Origin: Pseudomonas viridiflava
GTDB taxonomy: Bacteria > Pseudomonadota > Gammaproteobacteria > Pseudomonadales > Pseudomonadaceae
Assembly (NCBI GenBank): GCA_900596015.1
Contig: UVIF01000012.1
Location: forward strand, 1-64,000
DNA: 64,000 nucleotides
Reading direction: 5' to 3'
Position 1 is the first letter of the stretch, and each line of letters starts with the position of its first letter. The notes below the pieces were generated by a model that saw nothing but the letters and a program-made list of their open reading frames with translations, did not search any database and had not been told where the DNA came from. Below are positions 51,901 to 59,789 of this stretch, in pieces. The position numbers and the translations under genes were made by a program.

Positions 51901-54283
51901 TTATAAGGCTCGCAGTGAATACTTCTGATTGAAGCTCGTCTAGGTGATCTACTGACTCTAGCGCGTCCCAGTTTTCGGGTGAATCTAAGACAAAATTAAA
52001 TAAGTGTTTATATAGACTTCCCCTTCCAATTTTGGCGTTCAGTGTGGGTTCAACCTTTTCTCTTTTTAATGGGTCAAGGGTTGGTACGCCTGCCAAATGG
52101 GAAAATATAAAGGCCAAGTCATCATTGCAGCTGTCTGACTGAACGAGTTTAATGAACTCATTTATTGCTAGATTTTTTTGTGTAGTAGTCGAGTCAGCAA
52201 AATTTCTTGAGACTCTGTCAACAGCATACTTTGATTGAGAGCGATAAGTGTTAAAGTCCTTGGAGAAATGTCTTATTTTAGTAATGCTGGTTTTTTCATT
52301 GTTTATATCTAGTCCTAGCAATTCGAGTTCTGCACGAAGCATTGCAAGTGCTGATTTGGCAGAATCTTCGGAGGGGGCGATAATAAAAATATCATCTACA
52401 TAACGTTGGTAGAGCTGAATTTCTTCTAGTTGCAATTTCGAGTCGAGGTTTAGATCAAGATTATCAAGGTATAGCTCTGCTAAGTACCTTGCATAAGCTG
52501 GGCCTTGAGGCAAGCCAACTTTTGAGTTAACAACTCTTTCCGTTATTTCAAAGAGTGTATCAATGTGCGATTGGTACGAGCTTTTTGATTCTACTGATAA
52601 CTCAATTAGCTTCGCGTCGATCCGTGGATTAACGCCTCCAAGTAACATCCTTTTGAGATTGTCATGAGGTATAGTATCGTAGAAACTTTTTATGTCTGTT
52701 TTAAGGATGTAATAGTTTTGGTTGTCTGGATCTTCGATTGCGCTGCTTATGTTAGATACGAATTTGATCCATAGATACAGCCATGGCTGAAATATGTAGC
52801 CGTCACTAAACCCCTTGTTTGGTTTGTATCCGTGGGAGTTGCTGCTTGGGGGGATATTTAAAAAATAAATCAGTTGCTTCAATATGCAAGAGGTTGCAAT
52901 TCTTTCAGGCGCTTTCAGCGTGATGAGCGTTCGAACTTTGTTCTGTTCGTTCCGTAGATGCTTATAAAATTCTGCTGATTTAGGGTTTTGTATTGCTTTA
53001 TTTACTAGGGTTAGTAAGCGATAGCTATCGGTGGAAGACAGTTCGTTTATTACCACTTTTGACTGAGCTTCGTCGTTTAGAAATAAGTAGCTAAGCTCGG
53101 CTGTTTTAGTTATTTCAATGTCGGATTTTGATATCTCAAATGTGGCGTCTGTAAAATGCGTGTATGTAGGAATACAAGCCTTTATCAGATCTTCGACTGT
53201 TAGTGAACTAGTAAATTTTACATTCGTAGTGTTTTCTATTTGTTCTTGTGATGGAAAATTGAACGATGATAGTTTCTTTATCGATCGAATTGTTATCTCA
53301 GGATTGTAGTTTTCACTCTTGCTAAATATATCTATCAGGATTTTTTGTCCTGCATCTTCTATATTTTTCGCTTTGATGTTGTAGAGCATGCCTACAAGAA
53401 GTTTTCTTTCCTCGTGGTTGAGATTTCCGCCGTCTATTATTTTATTGCCTAGAGTATGGAGCGGCAAGTGATCTTTCCAGTGTGCCTGCAACATTTCCAG
53501 TGTGAAGCCGTTGTTTCGTATTCCTATTGATTTTATTCTTGCGGGGCGCAATGTTTCATCATGAGTGAAGTTGAAAATAACCCCTAAGATCGTTTCTAAT
53601 TCAGATTTGCTTGTGCTTTTATGTTGTTTTAGAATTTCTAGGCTAGTGTTTATAGTTTCGCTATCAAGCTCTGTGGTTTGTTTGAATGTGCCAAGTTCCG
53701 ATTGTGTTTTTAATAACACAGCATAACGCTTTGATTTGGTATGTTTTGAAAGTGGAACCTTTACACCTAGTCCGGTGCCGTCTGTTGGAGTGCCTGAGCT
53801 CGGAAAAAGGTCTACTCCTATCAGGTCTTTATTATAGAAAAGTTGTGTGCTCTCGATCAAAGCCTGTTGGATTTCGTAGCCTGTACGATAGCTTGTTTTC
53901 TCTTTGAATGTTATCCAAACGTGAAAGCCTCTGTTTCCAGAGAACTCAAGTAGATACGGCACATTTAGTTTGCTAAGTTCTGTGCAGAAGCTATTGACCG
54001 CGCGCTCAAGCTCAGCTTGTGCAATCGGCCTGAGCTCATTCTCTAAATTTTGTTTTGAAATGTCGAAATCAAAACAGATCCATTTGATTGTTAGGTCGTT
54101 ATTTTTTTGGTAAATTGCAAGTGATCCGGAAGTACTTAAAGTCTTCTCCAAAAGTTTTTTTGTAACTGCGCCAGGTTTTCTCCTGTACTTTCCATCAGGC
54201 TGATGCTGTGCGTGGGAAGCCTGATCTGTGGCGAAAAATTCATGTAGTAGCGCTGCTAATTCGTTCAAAATAGTCGACTCCAT
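48938..54283 (-). CDS. Giant primase (AEP) - reverse transcriptase - phosphoribosyltransferase-like protein
   Basis: A 1781-residue AT-rich gene, start ATG 54283, no frame breaks. Residues 1 to about 200 form an archaeo-eukaryotic primase module: FDFD at 71-74, SGNRGFHVW at 115-123 and GLGVKVPLSKH at 171-181. A reverse transcriptase spans about 430-720: motif A KTDIKSFYDTIPH (Asp 530), motif B GLPQGPAYARYLAE from 590, catalytic YVDD at 628-631, then LGLDINNEKTSI. A long helical region follows. Near 1598-1608 LITDTIITGSQ resembles the PRPP loop of phosphoribosyltransferases. UG/Abi reverse transcriptases act in phage defence; from memory the UG10 (DRT7) lineage has PrimPol and phosphoribosyltransferase parts. 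Domain calls rest on motifs seen here; the defence role is inference. Confidence 0.9.
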   Translation of the reverse strand: MESTILNELAALLHEFFATDQASHAQHQPDGKYRRKPGAVTKKLLEKTLSTSGSLAIYQKNNDLTIKWICFDFDISKQNLENELRPIAQAELERAVNSFCTELSKLNVPYLLEFSGNRGFHVWITFKEKTSYRTGYEIQQALIESTQLFYNKDLIGVDLFPSSGTPTDGTGLGVKVPLSKHTKSKRYAVLLKTQSELGTFKQTTELDSETINTSLEILKQHKSTSKSELETILGVIFNFTHDETLRPARIKSIGIRNNGFTLEMLQAHWKDHLPLHTLGNKIIDGGNLNHEERKLLVGMLYNIKAKNIEDAGQKILIDIFSKSENYNPEITIRSIKKLSSFNFPSQEQIENTTNVKFTSSLTVEDLIKACIPTYTHFTDATFEISKSDIEITKTAELSYLFLNDEAQSKVVINELSSTDSYRLLTLVNKAIQNPKSAEFYKHLRNEQNKVRTLITLKAPERIATSCILKQLIYFLNIPPSSNSHGYKPNKGFSDGYIFQPWLYLWIKFVSNISSAIEDPDNQNYYILKTDIKSFYDTIPHDNLKRMLLGGVNPRIDAKLIELSVESKSSYQSHIDTLFEITERVVNSKVGLPQGPAYARYLAELYLDNLDLNLDSKLQLEEIQLYQRYVDDIFIIAPSEDSAKSALAMLRAELELLGLDINNEKTSITKIRHFSKDFNTYRSQSKYAVDRVSRNFADSTTTQKNLAINEFIKLVQSDSCNDDLAFIFSHLAGVPTLDPLKREKVEPTLNAKIGRGSLYKHLFNFVLDSPENWDALESVDHLDELQSEVFTASLITALESSKSTSDDLKKLIIRLEKKLSKSELTNENLTYLALVFGVEINLKDIPSPHIINCLISLPENESLEINTRLVEQLNTALNDIKELPRFIEAIYPLCASSRTERKDLNDLAATFYAKLSTDERNGKLSIDSPPEICAPSTASKYYYLLCLFSISSKNKSTDLLRSSWKYCAHIFNTYETEIAHRAPDWFKKISDIEYSQDNALLLISTIVDGNIFRGLIDKRKIFEKFHSLLLIYITLQDNDIKSAGIEKALDELKDKADFYKWLIDKDQTSIFPTTNKSWFEKNIIENSSIVLKRERSILFRKPTTNFHSTSTPLNEHNGYSEIVVDYTPESLKTLTETISEQTTGQKLKKLLDIINVCRGSGAYPNIFCNDRLLTDNTLLPFSQELVNSRTIILEDRDGNIETLINNQKNFIKSYFRSTSSYDANILIIKDKYIDNLVETIDAVEFIKHLLLQIEEINGSEDPFYFDLAAAAALYLSIDETEPARRIDKFVDQYHRFNQKNSDRHIYAIDQSTTPTDSTPIHLLNTIETALKLIPTTVIPSLALYLHTDIEQYRKNFCELVARHSSETSTLDTVQFKRIRPIVSPISESLHFDGKDHPFNMIQLVNMTTNEIHQFETKHSIAISSSEHVYFYEDSSGIYIAAMHSFISKIYKSVTSRLDVYSSKGNHFKSYPTTIFDEKSILSLNGFSSAVDVVSIHRDISKTDAHSNLVQWLSSLPKKFHQALVTLISAHTVMHKEDIFKFTKKVEHLLSEEGSNPFLIKHIGDYNGTHRVLFKDNDIGRSIESLSPASIAIDSERATLITDTIITGSQIISSMNFYLTGIETKSKSNNFLIPVEHRETLISNLKKLKSIDICTILYTSNAIRNIETFLKSAMNEAVKVNVICGKDISEDALFGTTNRIGEQDKDLIRNILRDQESMQNLLDHLDVIPTFKKSKSNIDEEINKTNLVARYQSLPKKCFTFLKTGLRHAPTCHPLTRIRELNE

Positions 54284-54395
54284 AACTAAGTCTAAAACGG
54301 TATTTGGATATTTATTTTGTCAAGGTTACGTGTGTCGCCTTGACAGAAAACATCATGTTCGGATCGTGCTGCATCTATGTTTGGTTTTTTTAAGC

Positions 54396-54743
54396 TCATG
54401 CAATGTGTGCCCCATGAATAAGTATGCTTATCTCAGGTAGGCTATTTAAACTATGTTTTTTAATCAGCTTTTCAAACGGGTTCTTTTGACCAAAATAGAG
54501 CGCTAGAGCTTCCTTGTAGAAATATCGAGCTTTACTAAGGGCGTCTACGAACGCAGAGGAAGCTAAACAAAACCAAATAATTACGCTGCAATACTCCATC
54601 TCGGCAATACTACTGAGTCCCCCCTCTTTTCTGAACAGAAGGACAAGATGTATACAGGTGCTTCTCGTTTTGGGGGGAGGGGTAATATACCTAGCCATAT
54701 ACACTTTCTCGGAAAAAAGTTTGATTATCATACTGCAACACAC
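54396..54743 (-). CDS. Hypothetical island protein
   Basis: A 115-residue frame just upstream of the reverse-transcriptase gene on the same strand, in AT-rich DNA. The N-terminal third may not be translated; an internal Met (MEYCSVIIWFCLASSAFVDA) starts a more protein-like stretch with KARYFYKEALALYFGQKNPF. No family recognised. It overlaps the next frame upstream by 16 bases. Confidence 0.35.
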   Translation of the reverse strand: MCCSMIIKLFSEKVYMARYITPPPKTRSTCIHLVLLFRKEGGLSSIAEMEYCSVIIWFCLASSAFVDALSKARYFYKEALALYFGQKNPFEKLIKKHSLNSLPEISILIHGAHIA

Positions 54744-55255
54744 CGCGGTCTATTTTGCGAAGGCTGCCATCTTCGAAAGTTAGGCGTAGCGGCAAACCGA
54801 TCTATTATTTTTAGTCCGTTGGGATGTTTACACGCCCACCTCCCGTCTTTAGACGTGCAGAAATCTTCTCTGAAGATTCTTCTTTTGTAGGAGGAATCGA
54901 CGTTTGAGTTGCGGATTAGTTCGACTTGGTTACTCAAGCATCCTAGGGGCCGCTCGTTGCTCACGTCTAAGAACTTAATTCTTGCAAAAACGTGGAATTC
55001 CAATCGGTGGTGTGGCTTGGTTTGGACATGTGAGAGTTCTGAGGTGGTGCAGCGTTTCTTTATGAGCTTATTCTTATCATACAACTCCAGCTTGCTGAAG
55101 AAGTAGGCTTGAACTTCATTGCCGCCGACGTACACGCTCTCGTCCATTACGCGCTCTATCATAGTCGCCCAGCTTTTTACTTCCGTCTGGGTATTGTGAA
55201 TGTGCGGGTTTATTGGGACCGCCCGTGACGTCTGATTTGGACGTCTCAATGCCAA
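54728..55255 (-). CDS. Hypothetical island protein
   Basis: A 175-residue basic frame; the likely start is the internal Met at MIERVMDESVYVGGNEVQAY or the first Met. It contains KLELYDKNKLIKKRCTTSEL, HRLEFHVFARIKFLDVSNER and KRRIFREDFCTSKDGRWACK. Two Cys residues in the last block are spaced by nine residues, which is not a clear zinc site. No family recognised. It runs in the same direction as the reverse transcriptase. Confidence 0.4.
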   Translation of the reverse strand: MALRRPNQTSRAVPINPHIHNTQTEVKSWATMIERVMDESVYVGGNEVQAYFFSKLELYDKNKLIKKRCTTSELSHVQTKPHHRLEFHVFARIKFLDVSNERPLGCLSNQVELIRNSNVDSSYKRRIFREDFCTSKDGRWACKHPNGLKIIDRFAATPNFRRWQPSQNRPRCVAV

Positions 55256-55515
55256 GGGCTTTCATCCTGAGCGTCCCCATCTTTAACCCCACGGTGCCAC
55301 ATATGTGGAGGCAATCCTAGCACTGCGTGATATCAAAATAGAGGCAATCATTCGGATTTTTCTGAGATCAAAGGCGTTCGCTTGAGTCAGTAGAGAGGCA
55401 TCGCTTAGCGACGCGTGAATAGCCCCTGACTTCGTCGACAACGTGATTGCCCGGTTGGCGTCAGGCAGTGAAGGGGGGGAGCCATCGTGTGAGCATGTGT
55501 TGACGTGGACTGTTT

Positions 55516-55876
55516 TCACGGTCTCACCCGTGGCATTTCCTGCCGGTTTCTCCTTTGTATGGAATGGTCAACGCTATGTTTACCATTGATGCCGACCTCG
55601 CCTCTCGCTATGAACTGCCATGGTATGGCTAGGCGGAGAGCGAGTAGATTCATGGTCAGCAGATAGTAATAGCGCGTCGACTCAGCGTGCTGATTCAAGT
55701 GCTGATTTAGAAACCAGTCGAGATGCTTTCTCTGCCAGTTCCATGGTATTTCGGTTCCAGCGATCAAAAATCGCCTCTTGAATGGCCTTTGCCTGGCGAA
55801 GGTGACGCTTGCGTGTGGCATGCGACACGCTCAGCACCCCTGTCAGAAAAATCTCCATATCGAATGGCTTGCTCAT
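55516..55876 (-). pseudogene. Integrase-associated small protein, frameshifted
   Basis: From ATG 55876 the frame reads MSKPFDMEIFLTGVLSVSHA and RHLRQAKAIQEAIFDRWNRN, then another frame continues PWNWQRKHLDWFLNQHLNQH and AESTRYYYLLTMNLLALRLA. Together they form one protein of a type often found directly after this integrase in pseudomonads. The shift lies at about 55741-55750, near ccatggtatt. The ATG overlaps the integrase stop by four bases. Confidence 0.7.
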
Positions 55877-56853
55877 GCTCGACCACCAATGTAAGCCGAC
55901 ACCACGTCGATACGGGTGTGTCCGAGTTCATAGCTGATTTGCACACGGGCCTCCTGATCGAGGCGTCGGTCGAGTTGGTAGCAATGGCCATCGTTGATAG
56001 GCGCGGGATGCTGGGTCATTTGCTCATAGCGTTCGCACGCATAGGCCGTTCGTAATTCATGAAAGCCTTTCAGGTTGTACTGATGGAGGAGGTCCCGTGC
56101 GGTTCGGACGATTTCCCGTTGGAAATCGAGATAGCTTTCGTTCGGGGCAAGCAGGTTGTGACTGCCGTCGGGTGAGACCTGTTCGGCGAATCTTAGCGCT
56201 TCGCGAATATGATCATCGACCCTGATCCAGCGAGGTGCCGAGGCACTTGAGCGGCCCCCTTTGGTGCCATCCTGGATGTTGATCTTGCCGTAGTGTTCTG
56301 CCTCACGTTTTAAGCGCGGTAGGTCGGCCAAAATGGCCTCGCGCAGGCGCATGCCGGTGGCTCGTGCCAACTGCGCGATGGCCGCGGCGCGTGGCAGCTG
56401 GTGTTCGTAGAGGGCGTCGATGATTCGCTTCACGTGTTCGCGGTCTTGGCCTTGCGGCACCGAACGACGAACACTGGTGCGCCGCATCCCTAGTGCCTTA
56501 CTCGGACTCGGTACTTTCACATACTGATCACCGCGAAGCGCGGCCATGGTCCGATTCACACTGGATAACCGGTTTTGCGCAGTGGCGATGCCGATAGCAC
56601 CTTGTTCAACTTGCTGGCGCAGATGCTCGGAGTAGTCCAACAAGGTCTGCCGATCAATCTGCCGCGCATCGTTAAACCCCGGCCCATCTTCCGAGCGACA
56701 CCAGCGTACAAATGCCTGCCAGCGATCACTGTGCGCCTTGACTGTGCCGTAATGCCCTCCGCCAAATAGATCTCGCAATGCCTGCGGCCCTGCGTAACTC
56801 AGCTGCCGGCCATAGCCAAAATTACGCCCATCTCGTCTACCTACCAATCCCAT
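55873..56853 (-). CDS. Integrase-domain (tyrosine recombinase-like) protein
   Basis: A 326-residue recombinase of the Integrase_1 type. The N-terminal SAM-like core-binding part is SDRWQAFVRWCRSEDGPGF with LLDYSEHLRQQV. Catalytic landmarks are box I Arg in ATGMRLREAILA, HxLR as GFHELRTAYACERY, and LGH plus the likely Tyr nucleophile in ELGHTRIDVVSAYIGG. ATG 56853 has GAGG nine bases upstream. It is GC-rich, unlike the reverse transcriptase. It lies about 1.4 kb from the tRNA-Thr gene and is the likely integration enzyme of the island. Confidence 0.83.
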   Translation of the reverse strand: MGLVGRRDGRNFGYGRQLSYAGPQALRDLFGGGHYGTVKAHSDRWQAFVRWCRSEDGPGFNDARQIDRQTLLDYSEHLRQQVEQGAIGIATAQNRLSSVNRTMAALRGDQYVKVPSPSKALGMRRTSVRRSVPQGQDREHVKRIIDALYEHQLPRAAAIAQLARATGMRLREAILADLPRLKREAEHYGKINIQDGTKGGRSSASAPRWIRVDDHIREALRFAEQVSPDGSHNLLAPNESYLDFQREIVRTARDLLHQYNLKGFHELRTAYACERYEQMTQHPAPINDGHCYQLDRRLDQEARVQISYELGHTRIDVVSAYIGGRA

Positions 56854-57280
56854 GACCAAATTCCTCTCGAAGCCAAACCTTTGAAACCATCCCCACGTTA
56901 TCCCTCCATGGATGTTGAGTGTTATCAGGGATCAAGGCCCCTGCGACCTGTGAGGGTTGTCCACTAACGCGGGACTGGCGGCTCCTTACGACCGGGAGCT
57001 TGGGCATCTCATGATCTGACCTCCTGAACACTTTCGAAGAAGTGGGCGGGTGGAGGCTGCACTGGCTGACGAGACCGGTGCGAGATCCTGAGTCGGGTGA
57101 AGGCAGTGATGCGGTGACCGGGGCGTGCTTGACTGTCAGTCAGGTGCAGTCCATTCACTGGGCTGCGGCACCATCATCTGCATCGCTGTTGCTGATGACT
57201 TTTCGGTGTTTGTCACGCCGATTGTCACGAGGGGGAATGCCGCAATGCCCTGTACGAGGTGGGCTGCAGCAGTGGTAGGA

Positions 57281-57315
57281 GCGCCCGTCTCTTTCCGGGA
57301 GAAAGAGACGGGCGC
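57281..57315. repeat. Perfect hairpin, 15-base arms
   Basis: gcgcccgtctctttc at 57281-57295 is the exact reverse complement of gaaagagacgggcgc at 57301-57315, with loop cggga. No T run follows on either strand, so it is not an ordinary terminator. Confidence 0.85.
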
Positions 57316-57553
57316 AGGTTGGCGCAATGAAATGACCAAGCGGATAGGTTGCTGCAGGGCAGCTATGAAAGGGGGAAGTTGCCGCAGTGGGCACACTGGT
57401 AAATGTAGGCATCCATCACATCGCTGTGACCGTGCGAGCCGCCGGACGCTAATCGCACTTTGGGAGAACCACCACGGTGTGGCGTAGCCTTAAAGGTTCT
57501 GGCTACCTGGGTTGCTGTCAACGACAGCGCTTTGCCCGATCTTTTCTATGCCT

Positions 57554-57618
57554 GTGGATAATTCGGGACAAGGCTCGAGCCTATATGAGCTCTGCGGCTA
57601 TTGATAAAATTATCCACA
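57554..57618. other. Pair of perfect DnaA boxes in opposite orientation
   Basis: tgtggataa at 57554-57562 and ttatccaca at 57610-57618, 47 bases apart, with a weaker tttccacag about 20 bases further on. The intervening DNA is AT-rich (ctattgataaaa). A third perfect box is at 58565-58573. An origin-like or DnaA-titrating role is possible but unproven. Confidence 0.5.
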
Positions 57619-57677
57619 GGTGGAAATTTATGGCTTTCCACAGACGGTTCCGTGGGGCTCTAGTTTTTTAAGTGAAG

Positions 57678-57718
57678 TCCATCCAAACAGGGCTTCTTTG
57701 AAGCCCTGTTTGGATGGA
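57678..57718. repeat. Perfect hairpin, 19-base arms with TTT loop
   Basis: tccatccaaacagggcttc at 57678-57696 and its exact reverse complement gaagccctgtttggatgga at 57700-57718. It lacks the T run of a terminator on both strands. It differs from all REP cores in the window. Confidence 0.9.
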
Positions 57719-57845
57719 TCCGCATGCACAAGCCGATCACCGAGATATGAAGACCGAGCGCTTACTCAGTTGCGTCACGTTTTGCTTTAAGGCGAGTGAC
57801 GTTCGCTCCGGTATGGTTCGCGAACTCAGGAGGAGTGACATGCTC

Positions 57846-58112
57846 CTACTGGTTGGCCTCCAGGTACCGGCTCCGCGAGTTCATGATCAGCCTGCGCTTC
57901 CCAATGTTCTCCCAGATGCCGTGCTTGAGGTCGAACTCGTTCAAGTGTGCGAAACGCAATTCGATGGGGCACACGAACATGTAAAGCCATGGTGGGCTTT
58001 CGTGGGGACTGTGGTCGCAGTTGTAGGTGCGCAGCGTTTGCGTGACGGTGGGAAGGGAGTATTTGATAGGGGCTTGGAGCGGTGGTGACTGAACCGACGC
58101 TTTCGTGGCCAC
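57846..58112 (-). CDS. Possible hypothetical protein or gene fragment
   Basis: An 88-residue minus-strand frame. The second half looks protein-like (WLYMFVCPIELRFAHLNEFD, LKHGIWENIGKRRLIMNSRS), while the first 30 residues read REP-like DNA and are doubtful. No family recognised. It could be the remnant of a longer mobile-element gene. Confidence 0.3.
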   Translation of the reverse strand: MATKASVQSPPLQAPIKYSLPTVTQTLRTYNCDHSPHESPPWLYMFVCPIELRFAHLNEFDLKHGIWENIGKRRLIMNSRSRYLEANQ

Positions 58113-58179
58113 TGGCCGCTCCTACAGGGGTTGTGCGCATAGGGCTAACAGCGGCCAGACGCCCACAAGAACCACAAAC

Positions 58180-58208
58180 AAAAAAGGCCCACCTTGCGGT
58201 GAGCCTTT
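58180..58208 (-). terminator. Terminator of tRNA-Thr
   Basis: Read on the minus strand, ggctcacc-gcaa-ggtgggcc is followed by six T residues, starting about 13 bases past the tRNA 3' end. Confidence 0.8.
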
Positions 58209-58220
58209 CTCGTCAAACTA

Positions 58221-58296
<76 letters not shown>

Positions 58297-58586
58297 AAGT
58301 GAGGGCGCTGATTATAGCCATTCGATCAGCCGAGTAAACCCCCCTGCGGCATAATTTCTTCGCCTTTAGCTCTTAACCCTCCAGTGCTTATGCACATTTG
58401 GCGTGCCAACCTCGGCAACCGCTCGGCGTTTAGGTCGGTTTGATGACATCGTTTGCAAGCTACTGTTTTCGCTGGCGAATCGGACATGAACGAAAAATGA
58501 CTGATCACCAGTCTCGCGTCCAAACGCCGACCCAGCGCACTGCGCAACATTTCTACCCACAGAGTTATCCACAGGTTGCGCACGCT

Positions 58587-59789
58587 TCAGTTGCGCTCAG
58601 CGATGATCATCAGATTGCGCGGGGTCAGGGTTTCCAGGCAGAAGGTGCCGACCTGTGCGGTGTACCGGCGCTCTTGTAGGTACAGGGCGCGGTCGAGCAC
58701 CAGCCACAGTTCCAAGGGCTTGCGAAACAGGCCGCGTAGCAGTTCCAGGTTGCGGACTTGGGCAAGTCGTTGCCAGCCGCGCGCTTCAAGCTTATCGAAA
58801 TTCACGGCATGCCCAATAGTTACGCTCTGCAGCGCTGCAAGGTCGTGGCAGTAATCGGCAAAGGGTTTGTCCAGCCAGGCGGCGGGCAGGGAGGGGCAGG
58901 GCAGGTAGTGGTCGATGCCGCGTTGCTTGCGCTGCAGCAGGTCGAAGGCCAGGCGGCGGGCCATGGAGTGGTCGCGCTGGCGGCGCACGCGGGCACCGGC
59001 GGTGACGGTGGCTTCGAGGGGCAGGCCGAGGTCTTCGAGGGTCAGGGAGAGGGCCGAGGGTTCGGCGCACAGTTGGCGATAGGCGCTGTGGGTGCGGTTG
59101 TAGCAGCAGGGTGCGAAGGCCAGGTGTTGGCAGCCTGCCTGGGTGGCGCGGTGCATGAGCTGGACGTGCAGGTCGCCGCAGGCGTGAAGGGCGACGGGTG
59201 TGCTGGAGGCTGGCAGGCGCAGGTTGTCGGCCATGACGTCCTGCAGTTGGTGCTGGGCGGGCAAGGCGTGATGGGTGCTCAGCTGGGCGCCGCTGGCCAC
59301 CAGTGCCGGGTCGTGTTCCAGGCAGGTGAGTTGCTGGCCGTCGCGCAGCAGGCGGCGGCCGAGGTGGCCTTTGCCGGCGCACCAGTCCAGCCAGTGGCTG
59401 GCGGACGCTGCGAAGGGCAGGGCGGCGGCGAAGGCTTCGATCTGTTGCCATTTGCGGCCGGGTACATCGACGTCGAGGCGGTGGCGCGCAGTGGGCAAAA
59501 AACTGGTCGGCAGCGGACCTACCACGGCCAGCGCATGCGCCTGCTGGGCTAAAGCAGGAAAGGGCGCCGGGGCGTCCAGTTCCAGTAACGAGTTATGCAC
59601 AGCCTCGGCCTCGGCCAGGGTGCGGGCGCGCAGCCAAGTGGCGAGTTCGGGATGTTTCGCTTCCCAGGGCAAGGTCAATTGGGTGAAGGGCTTGGGCCGC
59701 CACAGGTCGGCATGGTCAGCCAGGAAGGCGTCCAGTGCGTGAAAGCGCTCACGCAGCTGGTCGCCTTGCAGGGTCAGCGGCCTTGGCAC
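58587..59789 (-). CDS. SAM-dependent methyltransferase
   Basis: A 400-residue protein with a Rossmann methyltransferase core: SAM loop LDWCAGKGHLGRRLLRDG at about 145-162, LEHDPALVASG, ALHACGDLHVQLM and the FAPCCYNR segment. This layout matches the Methyltransf_32 / GSTCD-like class, with unknown substrate. The start is GTG 59789, overlapping the permease gene by 16 bases, so it is the last gene of the amino-acid transporter operon. Confidence 0.82.
   Translation of the reverse strand: MPRPLTLQGDQLRERFHALDAFLADHADLWRPKPFTQLTLPWEAKHPELATWLRARTLAEAEAVHNSLLELDAPAPFPALAQQAHALAVVGPLPTSFLPTARHRLDVDVPGRKWQQIEAFAAALPFAASASHWLDWCAGKGHLGRRLLRDGQQLTCLEHDPALVASGAQLSTHHALPAQHQLQDVMADNLRLPASSTPVALHACGDLHVQLMHRATQAGCQHLAFAPCCYNRTHSAYRQLCAEPSALSLTLEDLGLPLEATVTAGARVRRQRDHSMARRLAFDLLQRKQRGIDHYLPCPSLPAAWLDKPFADYCHDLAALQSVTIGHAVNFDKLEARGWQRLAQVRNLELLRGLFRKPLELWLVLDRALYLQERRYTAQVGTFCLETLTPRNLMIIAERN

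Larger units (their letters stand above)
56854..57845. other. About 1 kb with no recognisable gene, rich in palindromes
   Basis: No reading frame here shows a family motif. The stretch holds two long perfect hairpins (57281-57315, 57678-57718) and two perfect DnaA-box sequences (57554-57562, 57610-57618). It separates the integrase from the tRNA end of the island. Confidence 0.5.

Noticed and set aside
48938-54283. Group II intron or retron reverse transcriptase
   Set aside because: No maturase or endonuclease region, no flanking intron structure seen, and the protein is far longer with an N-terminal primase module; a retron msr/msd was not found upstream.
57678-57718. Rho-independent terminator
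   Set aside because: The stem is perfect, but neither strand has a T run after it.
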